Below, piece by piece: positions 27,815-36,795 of a stretch of 64,000 nucleotides of DNA (the stretch's first letter is position 1; each line of letters starts with the position of its first letter). The position numbers and the translations under genes were made by a program. This DNA comes from Bacteroidota bacterium. GTDB lineage: Bacteria; Bacteroidota; Bacteroidia; AKYH767-A; 2013-40CM-41-45. The notes under the pieces are model-generated. The model had not been told where the DNA came from. It ran no database searches and worked only from the letters and a program-made list of their open reading frames with translations. Location: positions 1,116,001-1,180,000 of the forward strand of contig JADJON010000001.1 in the NCBI GenBank assembly GCA_016713765.1, written 5' to 3'.

Positions 27815-29158
27815 ATGGAAAACGAGATCGTAGTAGGACTTGACATCGGTACAACCAAAATTTGTACGATTGTCGGCCGTCGCAATGAATTCGGGAAGAT
27901 CGACATCCTGGGTTACGGAAAGTCCGAGTCGCTTGGCGTGACCCGCGGGGTGGTGACGAACATCGTCAATACCATCGCTTCGATCAAGAAATCCATTGAG
28001 GAAGCTTCCGGCCGTTCGGATGTGGATATCCATAACGTATTCGTCGGTATTGCTGGTCAACATATCAAAAGCCTCCAACACCATGGCATGCGGACGCGCT
28101 CCAGTTCGGACGACGAGATCACGCAGGCGGACATCGATGCCATCGTAGCCGACATGTACAAACTGGCCATGCCGCCGGGTGAGGAGATCATCCACGTCAT
28201 TCCACAGGAGTACATCGTGGACAACGAGATCGGGATCAAGAATCCTATCGGCATGTCGGGTGTGCGTTTGGAAGCGAACTGCCACATCATTACCGGGCAG
28301 GTAACCGCTGCGAAAAACATCTACAAGTGTGTAAAGCGTGCCGGCCTCACGACGGAGGGCCTCTTTCTGGAGCCGTTGGCCTCCTCGGAAGCGGTTTTGA
28401 CTGAGGAAGAGAAGGAAGCCGGCGTAGTGCTCGTCGACATCGGCGGCGGTACGACCGATATCGCCATCTTCCAGGATGGCGTCATCCGGCATACTGCCGT
28501 GATCCCGTTCGGGGGCAATGTCATTACCGAAGATATCAAGGAGGGTTGCGCGATCCTGAAGAATCAGGCTGAACTGCTGAAGGTGAAATTCGGTTCGGCA
28601 CTGGCCGATAAGAACCAGGAAAACGAGATCGTATCGATTCCCGGACTGCGCGGCCGCGAGCCCAAGGAGATCTCCCTGAAGAACCTGGCAAGTATCATCC
28701 AGGCCCGGATGGAAGAGATCATCGAGCTGGTGTACCAGGAGATCCGAAGCTCCGGCTATGAAAAGAAACTCATCGGCGGGATCGTGATCACCGGTGGCGG
28801 TGCCCAACTCAAGCATATCGTGCAGCTGGTTGAATACCTGACCGGCATGGATACCCGCATCGGCTACCCGAATGAACACCTGGCCAAAGGCGCCGACGAA
28901 CTGAAGAGCCCGATGTACGCTACCGGCGTTGGCCTCGTCATCAAAGGTTTCCACGAACTGGAGCGCAAGCGCCAGTCGCAGTTGGCCAGCCAGCAAACTG
29001 TTACCGAAACGGGTGCCAGGAACATGGCCGGCAAGTCGGCCAAGGAAGATAAAGCAAGAGTGGCACAGCCGACCGAAGACAACAACAAGCGCGGATTCAT
29101 CAAGTCCATTCTTGAGAAGATCTTCGACGAGGACGATTCCGACCAGCCCCTTACCTGA
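27815..29158 (+). CDS. ftsA: Cell division protein FtsA
   Basis: An actin-fold ATPase that tethers FtsZ to the membrane. The 447-residue protein begins VVGLDIGTTKICTIVGR (phosphate-1), has the SHS2/1C region, phosphate-2 in VLVDIGGGTTDIAIFQDG, and the adenosine motif GIVITGGGAQLKH. The C terminus ends with a basic and amphipathic helix (RGFIKSILEKIF) suited to membrane binding, followed by an acidic tail. The ATG at 27815 is preferred over the longer frame at 27797 by family alignment. Confidence 0.96.
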   Translation: MENEIVVGLDIGTTKICTIVGRRNEFGKIDILGYGKSESLGVTRGVVTNIVNTIASIKKSIEEASGRSDVDIHNVFVGIAGQHIKSLQHHGMRTRSSSDDEITQADIDAIVADMYKLAMPPGEEIIHVIPQEYIVDNEIGIKNPIGMSGVRLEANCHIITGQVTAAKNIYKCVKRAGLTTEGLFLEPLASSEAVLTEEEKEAGVVLVDIGGGTTDIAIFQDGVIRHTAVIPFGGNVITEDIKEGCAILKNQAELLKVKFGSALADKNQENEIVSIPGLRGREPKEISLKNLASIIQARMEEIIELVYQEIRSSGYEKKLIGGIVITGGGAQLKHIVQLVEYLTGMDTRIGYPNEHLAKGADELKSPMYATGVGLVIKGFHELERKRQSQLASQQTVTETGARNMAGKSAKEDKARVAQPTEDNNKRGFIKSILEKIFDEDDSDQPLT

Positions 29159-29204
29159 TACCTCTTTATATATAGTACATCAACGACCTTAACAAACACA
29201 CCAT

Positions 29205-30710
29205 ATGGAATTCGATCTGCTTCGTGACCAGCCCTCCATCATCAAAGTAATCGGTGTCGGCGGCGGCGGCAGCAATGCCGTCAACCACATGTATCGCCAG
29301 GGCATCAAGGGCGTGGAGTTCATCATCTGCAATACCGATGCACAAGCGCTGGAAATGTCTCCCGTTCCCAATAAGATCCAACTGGGACTAAGTCTGACGG
29401 ACGGCCGCGGTGCCGGTTCGATTCCGGAGGTTGGCCGTAATGCGGCGATCGAAAGTATCGAGGATATCCGTCGACTGTTGCTCAATAACGCGAAGATGGT
29501 TTTCATCACCGCGGGCATGGGCGGAGGAACCGGAACGGGCGCCGCGCCGATCATCGCGCAGGCAGCACGCGAGATGGGGATCCTGACAGTCGCGATCGTC
29601 ACCATTCCGTTCGAGTTCGAAGGCAAGAAGCGGAAACAACAAGCTGATGACGGTATCGAGCAGCTCAAGAAGAGTGTCGATTCCATCCTCATCATCCGCA
29701 ACCAGAAACTCCGTGAAATGTTCGGCAACCTCAACCTTTCCGAAGCATTCGCGAACGCTGATAACATTCTCACCACCGCGGCGAAAGGCATCGCGGAGAT
29801 CATCACCGTGACGGGATACATCAACGTCGATTTCGAAGACGTGAAGACAGCCGTACAGAATTCCGGTGTTGCGATCATGGGTTCCGCCATCGCAGAAGGT
29901 GATAACCGTGCCGTCAAGGCAGTCGAGCAGGCGCTTTCCTCGCCTTTGCTGAACGACAACAACATCAAGGGCGCCCGTTACATCCTCATGAACATCGCAT
30001 CCGGTTCCAAGGAGGTCACCATGGACGAGATCGGCGATATCACGGATTACATCCAGGATCAGGCCGGCTTAACCGCCGACATCATTTGGGGAAATTGCCA
30101 TGAAGAAAGCCTGGGCGAGCAACTGAGTGTTACGATTATTGCCACCGGTTTCAAGACCCGGGCAGAGCAAGGTGTCGAAACCGAGCGCGAGCACAAGTCG
30201 GCCAAGACCGTTCATGTCCTCGACCAGCCCCTGACCGCTGATGCCGTACCTGCAGAGACTCCGGTTATCGATTCCATGGAACCGGTTTTGAAATCGGAAG
30301 CTGACCAGGTGGTAGCCGGCAGTGAGTTGACCTTCGAGTTCAATTTCCCGACGGCATTGCCCCAGCAGGAAACCGCTGTAGCTGCTCCTCAAACGGAGAA
30401 GAAGCAGGAAGAGCGTGTGAATTCAATCTACGCCCTGAACGATACGCCGTACGAGGACCCGATGGACGATCAACTCCGTAAATCCAAGGAGCGTATCGCG
30501 AAGCTGAAGTCGCTCAGCATGAAGATCGGAAATGGTAACGTGACGGACCTGGAGCGTGAGCCGGCTTTCCGTCGTCGTAATGTGAAGCTTGATTCGATAC
30601 CGCATTCCAGTGAATCGAATGTCTCCCGATATACCCTGACGGGCGAGGAGGAAGGTAAGAAATCGGAATTGCGCCCGAACAACTCCTTCCTGCACGATAA
30701 CGTCGACTAA
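29205..30710 (+). CDS. ftsZ: Cell division protein FtsZ
   Basis: The tubulin-like GTPase of the Z ring. The 501-residue protein has the N-terminal GGGGSNAVNHM, the tubulin signature GGGTGTGAAP, the T7 catalytic loop NVDFEDVKTAV and a GTPase/C-terminal core to about residue 325. A long low-complexity linker follows, with a short conserved end (NNSFLHDNVD) that should bind FtsA. The extended tail is usual in Bacteroidota. It ends the dcw run; the terminator is about 100 bases downstream. Confidence 0.97.
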   Translation: MEFDLLRDQPSIIKVIGVGGGGSNAVNHMYRQGIKGVEFIICNTDAQALEMSPVPNKIQLGLSLTDGRGAGSIPEVGRNAAIESIEDIRRLLLNNAKMVFITAGMGGGTGTGAAPIIAQAAREMGILTVAIVTIPFEFEGKKRKQQADDGIEQLKKSVDSILIIRNQKLREMFGNLNLSEAFANADNILTTAAKGIAEIITVTGYINVDFEDVKTAVQNSGVAIMGSAIAEGDNRAVKAVEQALSSPLLNDNNIKGARYILMNIASGSKEVTMDEIGDITDYIQDQAGLTADIIWGNCHEESLGEQLSVTIIATGFKTRAEQGVETEREHKSAKTVHVLDQPLTADAVPAETPVIDSMEPVLKSEADQVVAGSELTFEFNFPTALPQQETAVAAPQTEKKQEERVNSIYALNDTPYEDPMDDQLRKSKERIAKLKSLSMKIGNGNVTDLEREPAFRRRNVKLDSIPHSSESNVSRYTLTGEEEGKKSELRPNNSFLHDNVD

Positions 30711-30807
30711 GATTTTTCAACGCACTACTCCGGACCCGGATCACTCCGCTTCCCCGATACCCCGACTCCGCGTCCGCGTAGCTTTCCTTCAATAGTTTTT
30801 CCAGTGT

Positions 30808-30840
30808 AAAAACCCTCCCATCCCCAGGGAGGGTTTTTTT
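30808..30840 (+). terminator. Intrinsic terminator of the dcw cluster
   Basis: CCCTCCC (30813-30819) and GGGAGGG (30827-30833) pair around a 7-base loop and are followed by seven T. The flanking A and T runs extend the stem. Confidence 0.88.
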
Positions 30841-30852
30841 ATTTATCGTGCC

Positions 30853-30886
30853 TTTATCATCGTCTCCTGTGGAAATTCTAACTTTG
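30853..30886 (+). promoter_or_regulatory. Promoter of the YqeY-like gene
   Basis: TAACTTTG (30879-30886) is an exact -7 element, with a weak -33 box TTTA (30853-30856) 22 bases upstream. The expected start near 30890 gives a leader of about 28 bases. Confidence 0.6.
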
Positions 30887-30917
30887 GGATTCCCAACAAA
30901 ACCTGACAGCATTCATC

Positions 30918-31370
30918 ATGGCACTTGAAGAAAGAATAACCGCCGATCTGAAAACGGCTATGCTCGCTAAGGACGATGCCGCATTGCGCGGGCTCCGTGC
31001 GATCAAGCAGGCCATTCTGCTTGCAAAGACTTCCGGCGGTGGCGGAACCATCGCTGAAGCCGATGAGGTCAGGATGTTGCAAAAACTGGTTAAGCAACGA
31101 AAAGAGTCTGTCGAGATCTACGTACAGCAGGGCAGGGAAGACCTGGCCGTCGCGGAGCGTGAAGAGATCGCAGTTATCGAGGGGTATCTCCCGGCACTGA
31201 TGAGTGAGGCGGAAGTCCGCTCGGCTCTTCAGGCGATCATTGCGCAGGTCGGCGCTACCGGACCAGGGGAACTTGGTAAGGTCATGGGGGTGGCCACTAA
31301 ACAACTGGCTGGAAAGGCCGATAATAAGCTCGTTTCGCAGCTCGTCAAGGAATTACTCTCCGGAAATTGA
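30918..31370 (+). CDS. GatB/YqeY domain-containing protein
   Basis: A 150-residue cytoplasmic protein matching the stand-alone YqeY family: LEERITADLKTAMLAKD, LRGLRAIKQAILLA, LQKLVKQRKESVEIY, REEIAVIEGYLPALMS and a final GKVMGVATKQLAGKAD. The fold equals the tRNA-binding tail of amidotransferase subunit GatB, so binding to tRNA or to an aminoacyl-tRNA complex is inferred, but no catalytic domain is present. The gene is monocistronic, with its own promoter. Confidence 0.9.
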   Translation: MALEERITADLKTAMLAKDDAALRGLRAIKQAILLAKTSGGGGTIAEADEVRMLQKLVKQRKESVEIYVQQGREDLAVAEREEIAVIEGYLPALMSEAEVRSALQAIIAQVGATGPGELGKVMGVATKQLAGKADNKLVSQLVKELLSGN

Positions 31371-31389
31371 GTTTTTTAGGGGGGCTGAC

Positions 31390-31419
31390 TTGCGCGGTAT
31401 TCTAAGAATATTACCTTTG
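31390..31419 (+). promoter_or_regulatory. Promoter of the cold-shock gene, giving a long leader
   Basis: TTG at 31390-31392, a 19-base gap and an exact -7 element TACCTTTG at 31412-31419. The expected start near 31423 leaves about 82 untranslated bases before the ATG at 31505, long for this genome and similar in idea to cold-sensing leaders of csp mRNAs. Confidence 0.65.
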
Positions 31420-31504
31420 GATAGCCCGCATATCAGGAACAAAACCCAATGCTCTGATCACTGTTCGCGGGCGATGGTGTTCAGGGTGAGTAAAATACCA
31501 ATTC

Positions 31505-31699
31505 ATGGAAACCGGAACGGTTAAATTTTTTAATGAATCCAAAGGTTTTGGGTTCATTGTGTCGGATGAATCGAAGAAGGATGTCTTCGTTCATCACAGC
31601 GGACTCATCGACAAAGTTCGTGAGAACGACAGAGTAGAATTCGAAGTTACCGAAGGACGTAAAGGTCTCAATGCCGTCAACGTCAAACGAATTCAGTAA
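31505..31699 (+). CDS. Cold-shock domain protein (CspA family)
   Basis: A 64-residue single cold-shock domain with RNP1 (KGFGFIV) and RNP2 (VFVHHS), starting METGTVKFFNESKGFG. It binds single-stranded RNA or DNA and acts as an RNA chaperone. Length is normal. It is monocistronic, with a consensus promoter, a leader of about 82 bases and its own terminator. Whether it is cold-induced or constitutive cannot be told. Confidence 0.95.
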   Translation: METGTVKFFNESKGFGFIVSDESKKDVFVHHSGLIDKVRENDRVEFEVTEGRKGLNAVNVKRIQ

Positions 31700-31716
31700 T
31701 TCCAGAAACTACACTG

Positions 31717-31755
31717 AACGAGCGGGAGTCCTCAGGGATTCCCGCTCGTTTTTTT
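31717..31755 (+). terminator. Intrinsic terminator of the cold-shock gene
   Basis: An 11-base stem, AACGAGCGGGA (31717-31727) with TCCCGCTCGTT (31740-31750), has a 12-base loop and a run of T. Confidence 0.88.
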
Positions 31756-31848
31756 ATACAGGTTGATCGCCTTTTCCCAGCTTGTCGCTATTTTTCGGAT
31801 GTTTGGCAAAGTGACTTCACCGGGTTCCTACGGACGGATCCGAATTCC

Positions 31849-32805
31849 ATGAATCAACGAGTAGCTGCAGCGATCGATATAGGAGGGACCAACACGGCCA
31901 TCGGACTGGTAACAGCCGAGGGGCGTTTGCTGGCAAAGACCAGTATACTGACAACCGATCATCCGACGCCTGAACGACTCGTGGAAGGAGTTGCCGCATC
32001 CATTCAGGGTCTGCTGAAACAAACTCCCGGTACTGTTCCGGTTCATATCGGAATAGGGGCGCCCAACGGAAATTACTTTAAAGGTACGATCGAGTTTGCC
32101 CCGAACCTCCTCTGGAAGGGAATTGTTCCATTGGCAAGTTTGTTCCAGGATCGAATGAACCTGCCGGCAGTGTTGACCAACGATGCCAACGCTGCGGCAT
32201 TGGGTGAACTTTATTATGGGGCAGCCAGGGGAATGAAAGATTACCTCTTCATCACCCTGGGAACCGGTTTGGGCAGCGGCGTCGTCGTGAATGGGCAAGT
32301 GGTCTACGGTCACGACGGATTCGCCGGTGAGCTCGGGCATACCATCGTGATCCAGCATGGCCGTCCCTGTGGTTGCGGCCGACGCGGATGCCTCGAACAA
32401 TATTGCAGTTCGACGGGCCTGGTCAGGACCTATGCGGAAATAATGCGCAGTACTGGAGCCGAAAAGAGACATCCGGATGGCGAACCCGACGCTCGGGGGA
32501 TCTATGAATTAGCGCTTGCCGGCGATGAAGACGCTTTCTACGCATTCAATTACACCGGAGAAATGCTGGGTTTCGCGCTCGCGAACGCGGTTGCGATCAC
32601 CAGCCCGGAAGCCATTTTCCTTTTCGGCGGAATCGCAGCGGCAGGAGAGCTGTTGTTCAATCCCACGCAGATCAGTTTCGAAAAGAACCTACTCAATATC
32701 TATAAGCATAAAGTGAAACTATTGCCCAGCGGGTTGCCCGAAAACGATGCGGCCTTGCTGGGAGCAGCTTCTCTTGCCTGGAACGAATGGAAAACAGAAA
32801 GTTGA
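31849..32805 (+). CDS. ROK-family sugar kinase
   Basis: A 318-residue cytoplasmic sugar kinase. It has the ATP-binding AIDIGGTNTAIGLV, the sugar-site LTNDANAAALGE, GTGLGSGVVVNGQ, and the ROK zinc motif ELGHTIV...C174-G-C176-GRRG-C181-LE. ROK kinases phosphorylate glucose, mannose, GlcNAc or ManNAc. The next genes release mannose and GlcNAc from N-glycans, so a GlcNAc or mannose kinase is the likeliest role. It is the first gene of a six-gene run; its last 19 bases overlap the GH20 gene. A weak promoter (TTG at 31763, 23-base gap, TATTTTTC at 31789) may serve the operon. Confidence 0.92.
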   Translation: MNQRVAAAIDIGGTNTAIGLVTAEGRLLAKTSILTTDHPTPERLVEGVAASIQGLLKQTPGTVPVHIGIGAPNGNYFKGTIEFAPNLLWKGIVPLASLFQDRMNLPAVLTNDANAAALGELYYGAARGMKDYLFITLGTGLGSGVVVNGQVVYGHDGFAGELGHTIVIQHGRPCGCGRRGCLEQYCSSTGLVRTYAEIMRSTGAEKRHPDGEPDARGIYELALAGDEDAFYAFNYTGEMLGFALANAVAITSPEAIFLFGGIAAAGELLFNPTQISFEKNLLNIYKHKVKLLPSGLPENDAALLGAASLAWNEWKTES

Positions 32806-35087
32806 TGATTAGTCTGATCCTGACACTCGGGATCTTCTTCATGGATCATACTGTCTTTGCTCAAGGAGCGGACTTGCCGCTGGTTCCCAGGCCGGAATCC
32901 ATCAAACGGGGTGAGGGAGTATTTCGCTTCAATGCGAACACCGAGCTCTTGTTCACGGATGCCAAACTGGGCTCCGAAGCGGGATTGTTTGCGACCTTGA
33001 TCGAACAGCTGTATGGTTTTCGTCCGGTCTCAAAAACAGCCGCAGCTTCCCGCCCCAACTCAATCTACCTGTCGCTGGATGGAAACGCTTCATTGGGAAA
33101 TGAAGGCTATCGACTGACGGTATCCACAGGCGAAGTGGTCATTCAAGCCAGGGCTGCAGCCGGTATTTTCTATGGCCTTCAGACGCTGTATCAGTTGATG
33201 CCGGCCGGGAAAGTGATCAGCGCTGAAGTGCCGGTAGTGGAGATAGAAGATGTGCCACGTTTCGGCTGGCGGGGAATGCACCTCGATGTTTGCAGGCACT
33301 TTTTTACTAAGCAGGAGATTTTCCGTTACCTGGATCACCTGGCTCGCTATAAAATGAACCGGTTCCACTGGCACCTGACCGAAGATCAGGGTTGGAGGAT
33401 CGAGATCAAGAAGTATCCAAGGTTGCAGGTAGTAAGCGCATGGCGGAACGGTACGCGCATCGGACATTACAGCGAGAGTCCGGAACGGTACGATACGATC
33501 CGTTATGGAGGGTATTATTCCCAGGATGATGTTCGGGAAGTGGTCGCCTATGCAGCGCAACGGCACATCGAAGTGATTCCGGAGATCGAAATGCCCGGAC
33601 ATGCGCTTGCAGCTTTGGCCGCGTACCCGGAATTGTCTTGCACCGGCGGTCCGTTTGAAACCGGTCGTACCTGGGGCGTTTTTCAGGATGTGTTCTGTAC
33701 GCGTGAAGAGACGTTTTCCTTCCTGCAGGATGTGCTGACCGAGGTGTGCGCCCTGTTCCCGGGGAAATACATCCATATCGGAGGTGATGAATGTCCGAAG
33801 GATCGCTGGAAATCCTGCCCGCGTTGCCAGGCGCGCATGAAGGAGCTGGGTCTTGCAGATGAACATGCCTTGCAGAGTTGGTTTGTTCAGCGGATGGAAA
33901 AATTCGTCGCGACAAAGGGAAAACGGATCATTGGATGGGATGAAATCCTCGAAGGTGGATTAGCTCCCGACGCTACGGTGATGTCATGGCGTGGCTATGC
34001 AGGTGGTATGGATGCAGCTCGTCAGGGACATGATGTGATCATGGCGCCTACAGCCTATTGTTACCTCGATTATTACCAATCCAACAATCCGGGTGAGCCC
34101 CTGTCGATCGGTGGTTACCTTCCAATTGACATGGTCTATCGTTTCGAACCGGTTCCCGATGCTTTGTCGGCAAGCGAAGGCAAGTACATTCTGGGAACAC
34201 AGGGAAACTTGTGGACAGAGTACATACCGAATTTCAGGCAAGTCGAGTACATGGCACTTCCCCGCATGATCGCCCTCGCAGAGGTTGCCTGGTCGCCGAA
34301 AGCCGGAAAGGACTTCGCGGATTTTTCTCGCAGGTTAGTGTCCCACATGAAATTACTCGACCTGCTCAAGGTGAATTACAGTAAGGCGATCTGTGATGTT
34401 CGTTTGGAATCACTCCCACTTGAACGATCACAACTGGCGGTATCCCTTAGTTCAAGTTACCCTTCCGGACAGATTCGTTATTCGATGGATGGGAAAGATC
34501 CGGATTTGCGATCTCCTTTATACGAGCGTCCGATTCCGATTGGGCAATCAGCAGGCGTTAAGGCTGCTATGTTTGATGGAGGACGTCGTATCGGCAGTGT
34601 TGCCAGTCAGGTTTACCGACTTAATCGTGCAACCGCCTCTAAAGTACAACTTGCCAATCCGCCTGCGGAGGAATATGCCAACGGTGGCGCGTTCCGATTG
34701 GTGGACGGAGTAACCGGCCCGATTCCGTGGTTCGGTTCTGACTGGCTTGGATTCTCGGGAACCGACCTGGATGCTACAATCGATCTTGGTGTAGCGCAGG
34801 AAATCCGGCGTGTGGCGGTTGACTTTCTGGAAGATCGTGGTTCCTGGATCTGGTATCCGATATCCGTTGAAGTGTCCGTCAGCCAGGATGGCAGGAACTT
34901 CACACCGGTTGGAAGTTGGACGAAGGAAACTGCCGGAACGGTTGATCGTTGGTGCACCATTAAGTTTCCGCCGACCGCTGCGCAGTATGTCCGCATCGTC
35001 GCGCGCAATGCCGGTGTCATCCCGGATGGAAATGCAGGTGCCGGCAGACCTGCCTGGTTGTTTGCGGATGAAATTCAGGCTGAATAA
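32787..35087 (+). CDS. GH20 beta-N-acetylhexosaminidase with chitobiase-C and F5/8-type C-terminal domains
   Basis: Removes terminal beta-GlcNAc (or GalNAc) by substrate-assisted catalysis. The 766-residue protein has a Sec signal (MENRKLMISLILTLGIFF), a GH20b domain to about 140, then the GH20 barrel with GWRGMHLDVCRHFFTKQEI, RFHWHLTEDQGWRIEIK and the catalytic pair D334-E335 in HIGGDECPKD. After about residue 555 comes a chitobiase C-terminal-like segment (RYSMDGKDPDLRSPLY), and from about 620 an F5/8 type C-like carbohydrate-binding domain (WLGFSGTDLDATIDLG). There is no T9SS tail, so it is probably periplasmic. The start at 32787 is chosen over the ATG at 32805 because it supplies the basic residues of the signal. 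Confidence 0.93.
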   Translation: MENRKLMISLILTLGIFFMDHTVFAQGADLPLVPRPESIKRGEGVFRFNANTELLFTDAKLGSEAGLFATLIEQLYGFRPVSKTAAASRPNSIYLSLDGNASLGNEGYRLTVSTGEVVIQARAAAGIFYGLQTLYQLMPAGKVISAEVPVVEIEDVPRFGWRGMHLDVCRHFFTKQEIFRYLDHLARYKMNRFHWHLTEDQGWRIEIKKYPRLQVVSAWRNGTRIGHYSESPERYDTIRYGGYYSQDDVREVVAYAAQRHIEVIPEIEMPGHALAALAAYPELSCTGGPFETGRTWGVFQDVFCTREETFSFLQDVLTEVCALFPGKYIHIGGDECPKDRWKSCPRCQARMKELGLADEHALQSWFVQRMEKFVATKGKRIIGWDEILEGGLAPDATVMSWRGYAGGMDAARQGHDVIMAPTAYCYLDYYQSNNPGEPLSIGGYLPIDMVYRFEPVPDALSASEGKYILGTQGNLWTEYIPNFRQVEYMALPRMIALAEVAWSPKAGKDFADFSRRLVSHMKLLDLLKVNYSKAICDVRLESLPLERSQLAVSLSSSYPSGQIRYSMDGKDPDLRSPLYERPIPIGQSAGVKAAMFDGGRRIGSVASQVYRLNRATASKVQLANPPAEEYANGGAFRLVDGVTGPIPWFGSDWLGFSGTDLDATIDLGVAQEIRRVAVDFLEDRGSWIWYPISVEVSVSQDGRNFTPVGSWTKETAGTVDRWCTIKFPPTAAQYVRIVARNAGVIPDGNAGAGRPAWLFADEIQAE

Positions 35088-35098
35088 TAATACTCCAC

Positions 35099-36079
35099 AT
35101 GGCACTTCCACGTCGCAGGTTTCTTCAATTGAGTTCGTTTGCCGCCGCGTTTCTGGCAGGCGGTCGTTCATGGGCCAGGGCCACATCGCCATTGGTAACT
35201 GCTGATGGCCCCATCGTACTTTCAACCTGGGATCATGGTATTCCGGCGAATGTCGCGGCCTGGGATGTCTTGTCGAGAGGCGGACGAGCGCTCGATGCCG
35301 TAGAAGCCGGGGTGCGCGTACCCGAAGCGGACCCGAAAGTTCAATCCGTCGGCTACGGCGGTTTGCCGGATCGCGACGGACGTGTTACCCTCGACGCCTG
35401 CATCATGGACGAACGCGCCGGTTGCGGATCGGTCGCATTCCTGGAACATATCATGCATCCGATCAGTGTAGCCAGATTGGTCATGGAGAAGACCCCGCAT
35501 GTCATGTTGGTTGGAGAAGGCGCCCTGAAGTTCGCCCTGGATCATGGATTCAAGAAGGAAGAACTGTTGACGCCGGAATCAAAAAAGGCGTGGGAGGAAT
35601 GGTTGAAGACGTCCGAATACAAACCGGTTGTCAATTGGGAAAATCATGATACGATCGGCATGATCGCGCTGGATGCGAAAGGTGACCTTTCCGGCGCATG
35701 CACGACCAGTGGTATGGCGTACAAGCTCCATGGTCGGGTCGGAGATTCTCCCATCATTGGCGCCGGGCTGTTTGTTGACAATGAAGTCGGCGCTGCCACT
35801 TCTACGGGAGTCGGAGAGGAGGTCATCCGCATTTGCGGATCGCACCTCGTGGTGGAGCTTATGCGGCAGGGGAATGCTCCCGAAGACGCATGCCGAATCG
35901 CGGTTGAACGGATCGTAAAGAATCAGCCGGAAAAGTCGAAGAACATCCAGGTTGGTTTCCTTGCCTTGAACAAGCATGGTGAATATGGCGCTTATTGCCT
36001 GCAGCCCGGTTTTAACTATGCGGTCAAGTCGGGCCGTGTAGAGAACAAACTCTTCGACGGAAAATCATTTTACAAGTAA
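35099..36079 (+). CDS. N4-(beta-N-acetylglucosaminyl)-L-asparaginase (aspartylglucosaminidase)
   Basis: An N-terminal nucleophile hydrolase that cuts the bond between GlcNAc and asparagine of an N-glycosylated residue once the peptide is gone. The 326-residue protein carries a twin-arginine signal (MALPRRRFLQLSSFAAAF), so it is probably exported folded. Autocleavage should occur before T185 in NHDTIGMIALD, giving alpha and beta chains. Further support comes from GGRALDAVEAGVRVPE, VGYGGLPDRDGRVTLDA and a GRVGDSPIIGAGLFVDN substrate-site segment. It is 11 bases after the GH20 gene, and its TAA overlaps the cutC ATG by one base. Confidence 0.93.
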   Translation: MALPRRRFLQLSSFAAAFLAGGRSWARATSPLVTADGPIVLSTWDHGIPANVAAWDVLSRGGRALDAVEAGVRVPEADPKVQSVGYGGLPDRDGRVTLDACIMDERAGCGSVAFLEHIMHPISVARLVMEKTPHVMLVGEGALKFALDHGFKKEELLTPESKKAWEEWLKTSEYKPVVNWENHDTIGMIALDAKGDLSGACTTSGMAYKLHGRVGDSPIIGAGLFVDNEVGAATSTGVGEEVIRICGSHLVVELMRQGNAPEDACRIAVERIVKNQPEKSKNIQVGFLALNKHGEYGAYCLQPGFNYAVKSGRVENKLFDGKSFYK

Positions 36080-36795
36080 TGAGTGTATTGATCGAAGTAG
36101 CGGCGGGAAACCTGGAATCCGTGGTCGCCGCCGCGGAAGGTGGTGCTGACCGTATTGAATTGTGTTCCGCACTCTCTGCCGGAGGCTTGACACCCTCTCC
36201 CGGCTTTGCCCTGGAGGCTCGTGCCATTACGCGTCTTCCGATCTTTGCCATGATCCGGCCGCGCGAGGGAGATTTTTTTTATACGGAGTCCGAGTTTCAA
36301 TCCATGATGCACGATATCCGGATTCTCAAGGAAACCGGCGTCGACGGATTCGTCTTCGGAGCCTTGACGGAATCCGGACGGGTCGACGAGGAGAACTGTA
36401 AAGCGCTGTTAACGCTTTGCAACCCATTGCCAGTCACTTTTCACCGGGCATTCGACCGTGCCGCCGACCCCATGCAGAGCCTGGAAGCAATCATCGCGCT
36501 CGGCTTTTCACGCTTGCTGACCTCCGGTCAGGCCGATAGTGCCTGGCAGGGGCGATCGTTGATACGTGAGCTGGTCCTGGCAGCAGGAGATCGTATAGCC
36601 ATTCTCGCAGGTGCCGGTGTTTCCGCGGACCATGCTCGTCAGCTCGTGGAAGAATCAGGCGTGAAGGAAATTCACCTTTCCGCAAAGCGATCGCGCGTAC
36701 GACGACTGCCTGCCGCGCACGCATTGACGGAAGATCGCCCGGATGGGGTTTCGGACCCTTCCTTCATCCGGTTGCTGAAACAAGCCCTTGGATGA
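36079..36795 (+). CDS. cutC: CutC-family TIM-barrel protein
   Basis: A 238-residue cytoplasmic protein of the CutC family. Family signatures are IEVAAGNLESVVAAAEGGAD, RIELCSALSAGGLTPSPG, FAMIRPREGDFFYT, GVDGFVFGALTESGRVD and FHRAFDRAADPMQSLE. The family is named for copper tolerance in E. coli, but the evidence for a direct copper role is disputed and no enzyme activity is established. Here it overlaps aspartylglucosaminidase by 1 base and beta-mannosidase by 4 bases, so it is translated with N-glycan enzymes. This suggests a role on a sugar or glycosyl-amino-acid product rather than copper. That role is inference only. Confidence 0.9.
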   Translation: MSVLIEVAAGNLESVVAAAEGGADRIELCSALSAGGLTPSPGFALEARAITRLPIFAMIRPREGDFFYTESEFQSMMHDIRILKETGVDGFVFGALTESGRVDEENCKALLTLCNPLPVTFHRAFDRAADPMQSLEAIIALGFSRLLTSGQADSAWQGRSLIRELVLAAGDRIAILAGAGVSADHARQLVEESGVKEIHLSAKRSRVRRLPAAHALTEDRPDGVSDPSFIRLLKQALG

